A DNA stretch of 5,033 nucleotides. Origin: Candidatus Aphodoplasma excrementigallinarum. GTDB taxonomy: Bacteria; Bacillota; Clostridia; UBA1381; UMGS1253. Numbering within the stretch: the stretch's first letter is position 1; the number at the start of each line of letters is the position of its first letter. This document shows, piece by piece, positions 4,716 to 5,033 of this stretch. The notes beneath the pieces are model-generated. The model was not told the DNA's origin. It made no database searches and was given only the letters and a program-made list of their open reading frames with translations. The translations under genes were made by a program, and so were the position numbers. The DNA is taken from NCBI GenBank assembly GCA_018713805.1, contig DVOF01000060.1, positions 1 to 5,033 of the forward strand. The letters run 5' to 3'.

Positions 4716-4785
4716 CTGCATACAGACGGGCGTCCGCGCGCGGGAAAGACAGCTTTACCGACGCCGCCGCCCATGCTGTATGCAG
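4716..4785. repeat. Ten-base perfect inverted repeat with nested stem
   Basis: CTGCATACAG (4716-4725) and CTGTATGCAG (4776-4785) are perfect complements 50 bases apart. Inside, GGGCG (4728-4732) can pair with CGCCC (4768-4772), extending the stem after a short internal loop. As RNA this is a stable hairpin on either strand. Confidence 0.75.
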
Positions 4786-4873
4786 TGAAAAGAACACGAG
4801 CCCCGCCCGGTCTTAAACCAGCAGGGGACCCTTATGAACAGGATATACGACGCGCAGCTTACATGCGGACGCA

Positions 4874-4970
4874 TATCCGCAGAGACAGCAGAGGGACAAA
4901 GGAGACCGGTTGCGTAAACTGAGAGCGTACCGGTTTGATACAAAAAACCCTCTGCTGCGCCTGCGGATAG
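4874..4970. repeat. Nineteen-pair composite inverted repeat
   Basis: Nine pairs (4874-4882 with 4962-4970), a symmetric 3x3 internal loop, then ten pairs (4886-4895 with 4949-4958). The 53-base interior contains the six-base palindrome ACCGGT at 4905-4910 and 4925-4930, which can pair with each other to close an 14-base loop. Such a long interrupted stem is very unlikely by chance and is the core of the structured region. Confidence 0.8.
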
Positions 4971-5033
4971 GTGCCCACCAACAGTAATATAATAAAATAC
5001 ATCGTATCTTTTGTTGTTATTATATATTACTAT

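Larger units (their letters stand above)
4704..5033. other. Unassigned structured region without a convincing protein gene
   Basis: No family was recognised here by protein or RNA landmarks. Paired elements are CTGCATACAG/CTGTATGCAG (4716-4725 with 4776-4785) enclosing GGGCG/CGCCC; CCCC/GGGG around GGT/ACC near 4801-4827; TGCGGA/TCCGCA (4864-4869 with 4876-4881); and a composite stem TATCCGCAG-AGA-CAGCAGAGGG (4874-4895) with CCCTCTGCTG-CGC-CTGCGGATA (4949-4970). The last holds ACCGGT twice in its loop. The final 46 bases are AT-rich. Features suggest a non-coding RNA or the leader of a gene beyond the window; the strand is not clear. Confidence 0.45.

Noticed and set aside
4755..4943. Minus-strand 62-residue frame in the structured region
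   Set aside because: It has a TTG start with only a weak AGAGGG upstream, an unlikely composition, and crosses the large inverted repeats. The region looks like RNA rather than protein.
4704..5033. Known RNA families (RNase P RNA, tmRNA, SRP RNA, T-box, common riboswitches)
   Set aside because: The landmark sequences of these families that I know are not visible on either strand. 6S-like or other long-hairpin RNAs could not be excluded by eye.

Overview
The window looks like chromosomal DNA of a low-to-mid GC Firmicute, most likely a member of Clostridia. This rests on strong AGGAGG-type ribosome binding sites, consensus sigma-A promoters, many intrinsic terminators, a Bacillus-type PgsA, a four-cysteine L28 and an Lrp/AsnC–aminotransferase pair of the B. 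subtilis AlaR–AlaT type. The class is an inference from gene content and style; no marker here fixes the species. Base composition rises sharply from left (AT-rich) to right (the aminotransferase operon is GC-rich).

Layout. Positions 1-347 (minus): the N-terminal part of an AT-rich phosphotransferase (APH-like kinase fold) gene that runs off the window. 601-692 (minus): tRNA-Ser(GGA) with a consensus promoter and an intrinsic terminator that starts at its CCA end. 859-1419 (plus): a PgsA-type CDP-alcohol phosphatidyltransferase. 1551-1739 (plus): rpmB (ribosomal protein L28), with its own promoter, a foldable leader and a strong terminator. 1962-2060 (minus): a 32-residue cysteine-rich, single-helix membrane mini-protein with a near-perfect ribosome binding site. 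2321-2815 (minus): a two-helix membrane protein of unknown function with a perfect palindromic terminator. 3013-3492 and 3489-4679 (plus): an Lrp/AsnC regulator translationally coupled (ATGA overlap) to a class I/II PLP aminotransferase, probably an alanine-metabolism pair. 4704-5033: no convincing protein gene, but several long inverted repeats that look like a structured RNA or leader region.

How it fits together. Most units are independent housekeeping transcripts: translation (tRNA-Ser, L28), phospholipid synthesis (PgsA) and amino-acid metabolism (regulator plus aminotransferase). The membrane-protein gene and the regulator operon are divergent, and the shared 197-base region holds two back-to-back promoters, an imperfect dyad between them and a second dyad across the regulator's -10 box.

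The parts most worth a second look are the cysteine-rich mini-protein, the unassigned structured region at the right end with competing pairings, the mutually exclusive hairpins next to the rpmB ribosome binding site, and the operator-like dyads of the divergent region. No CRISPR array, insertion sequence or clear defence system is visible.
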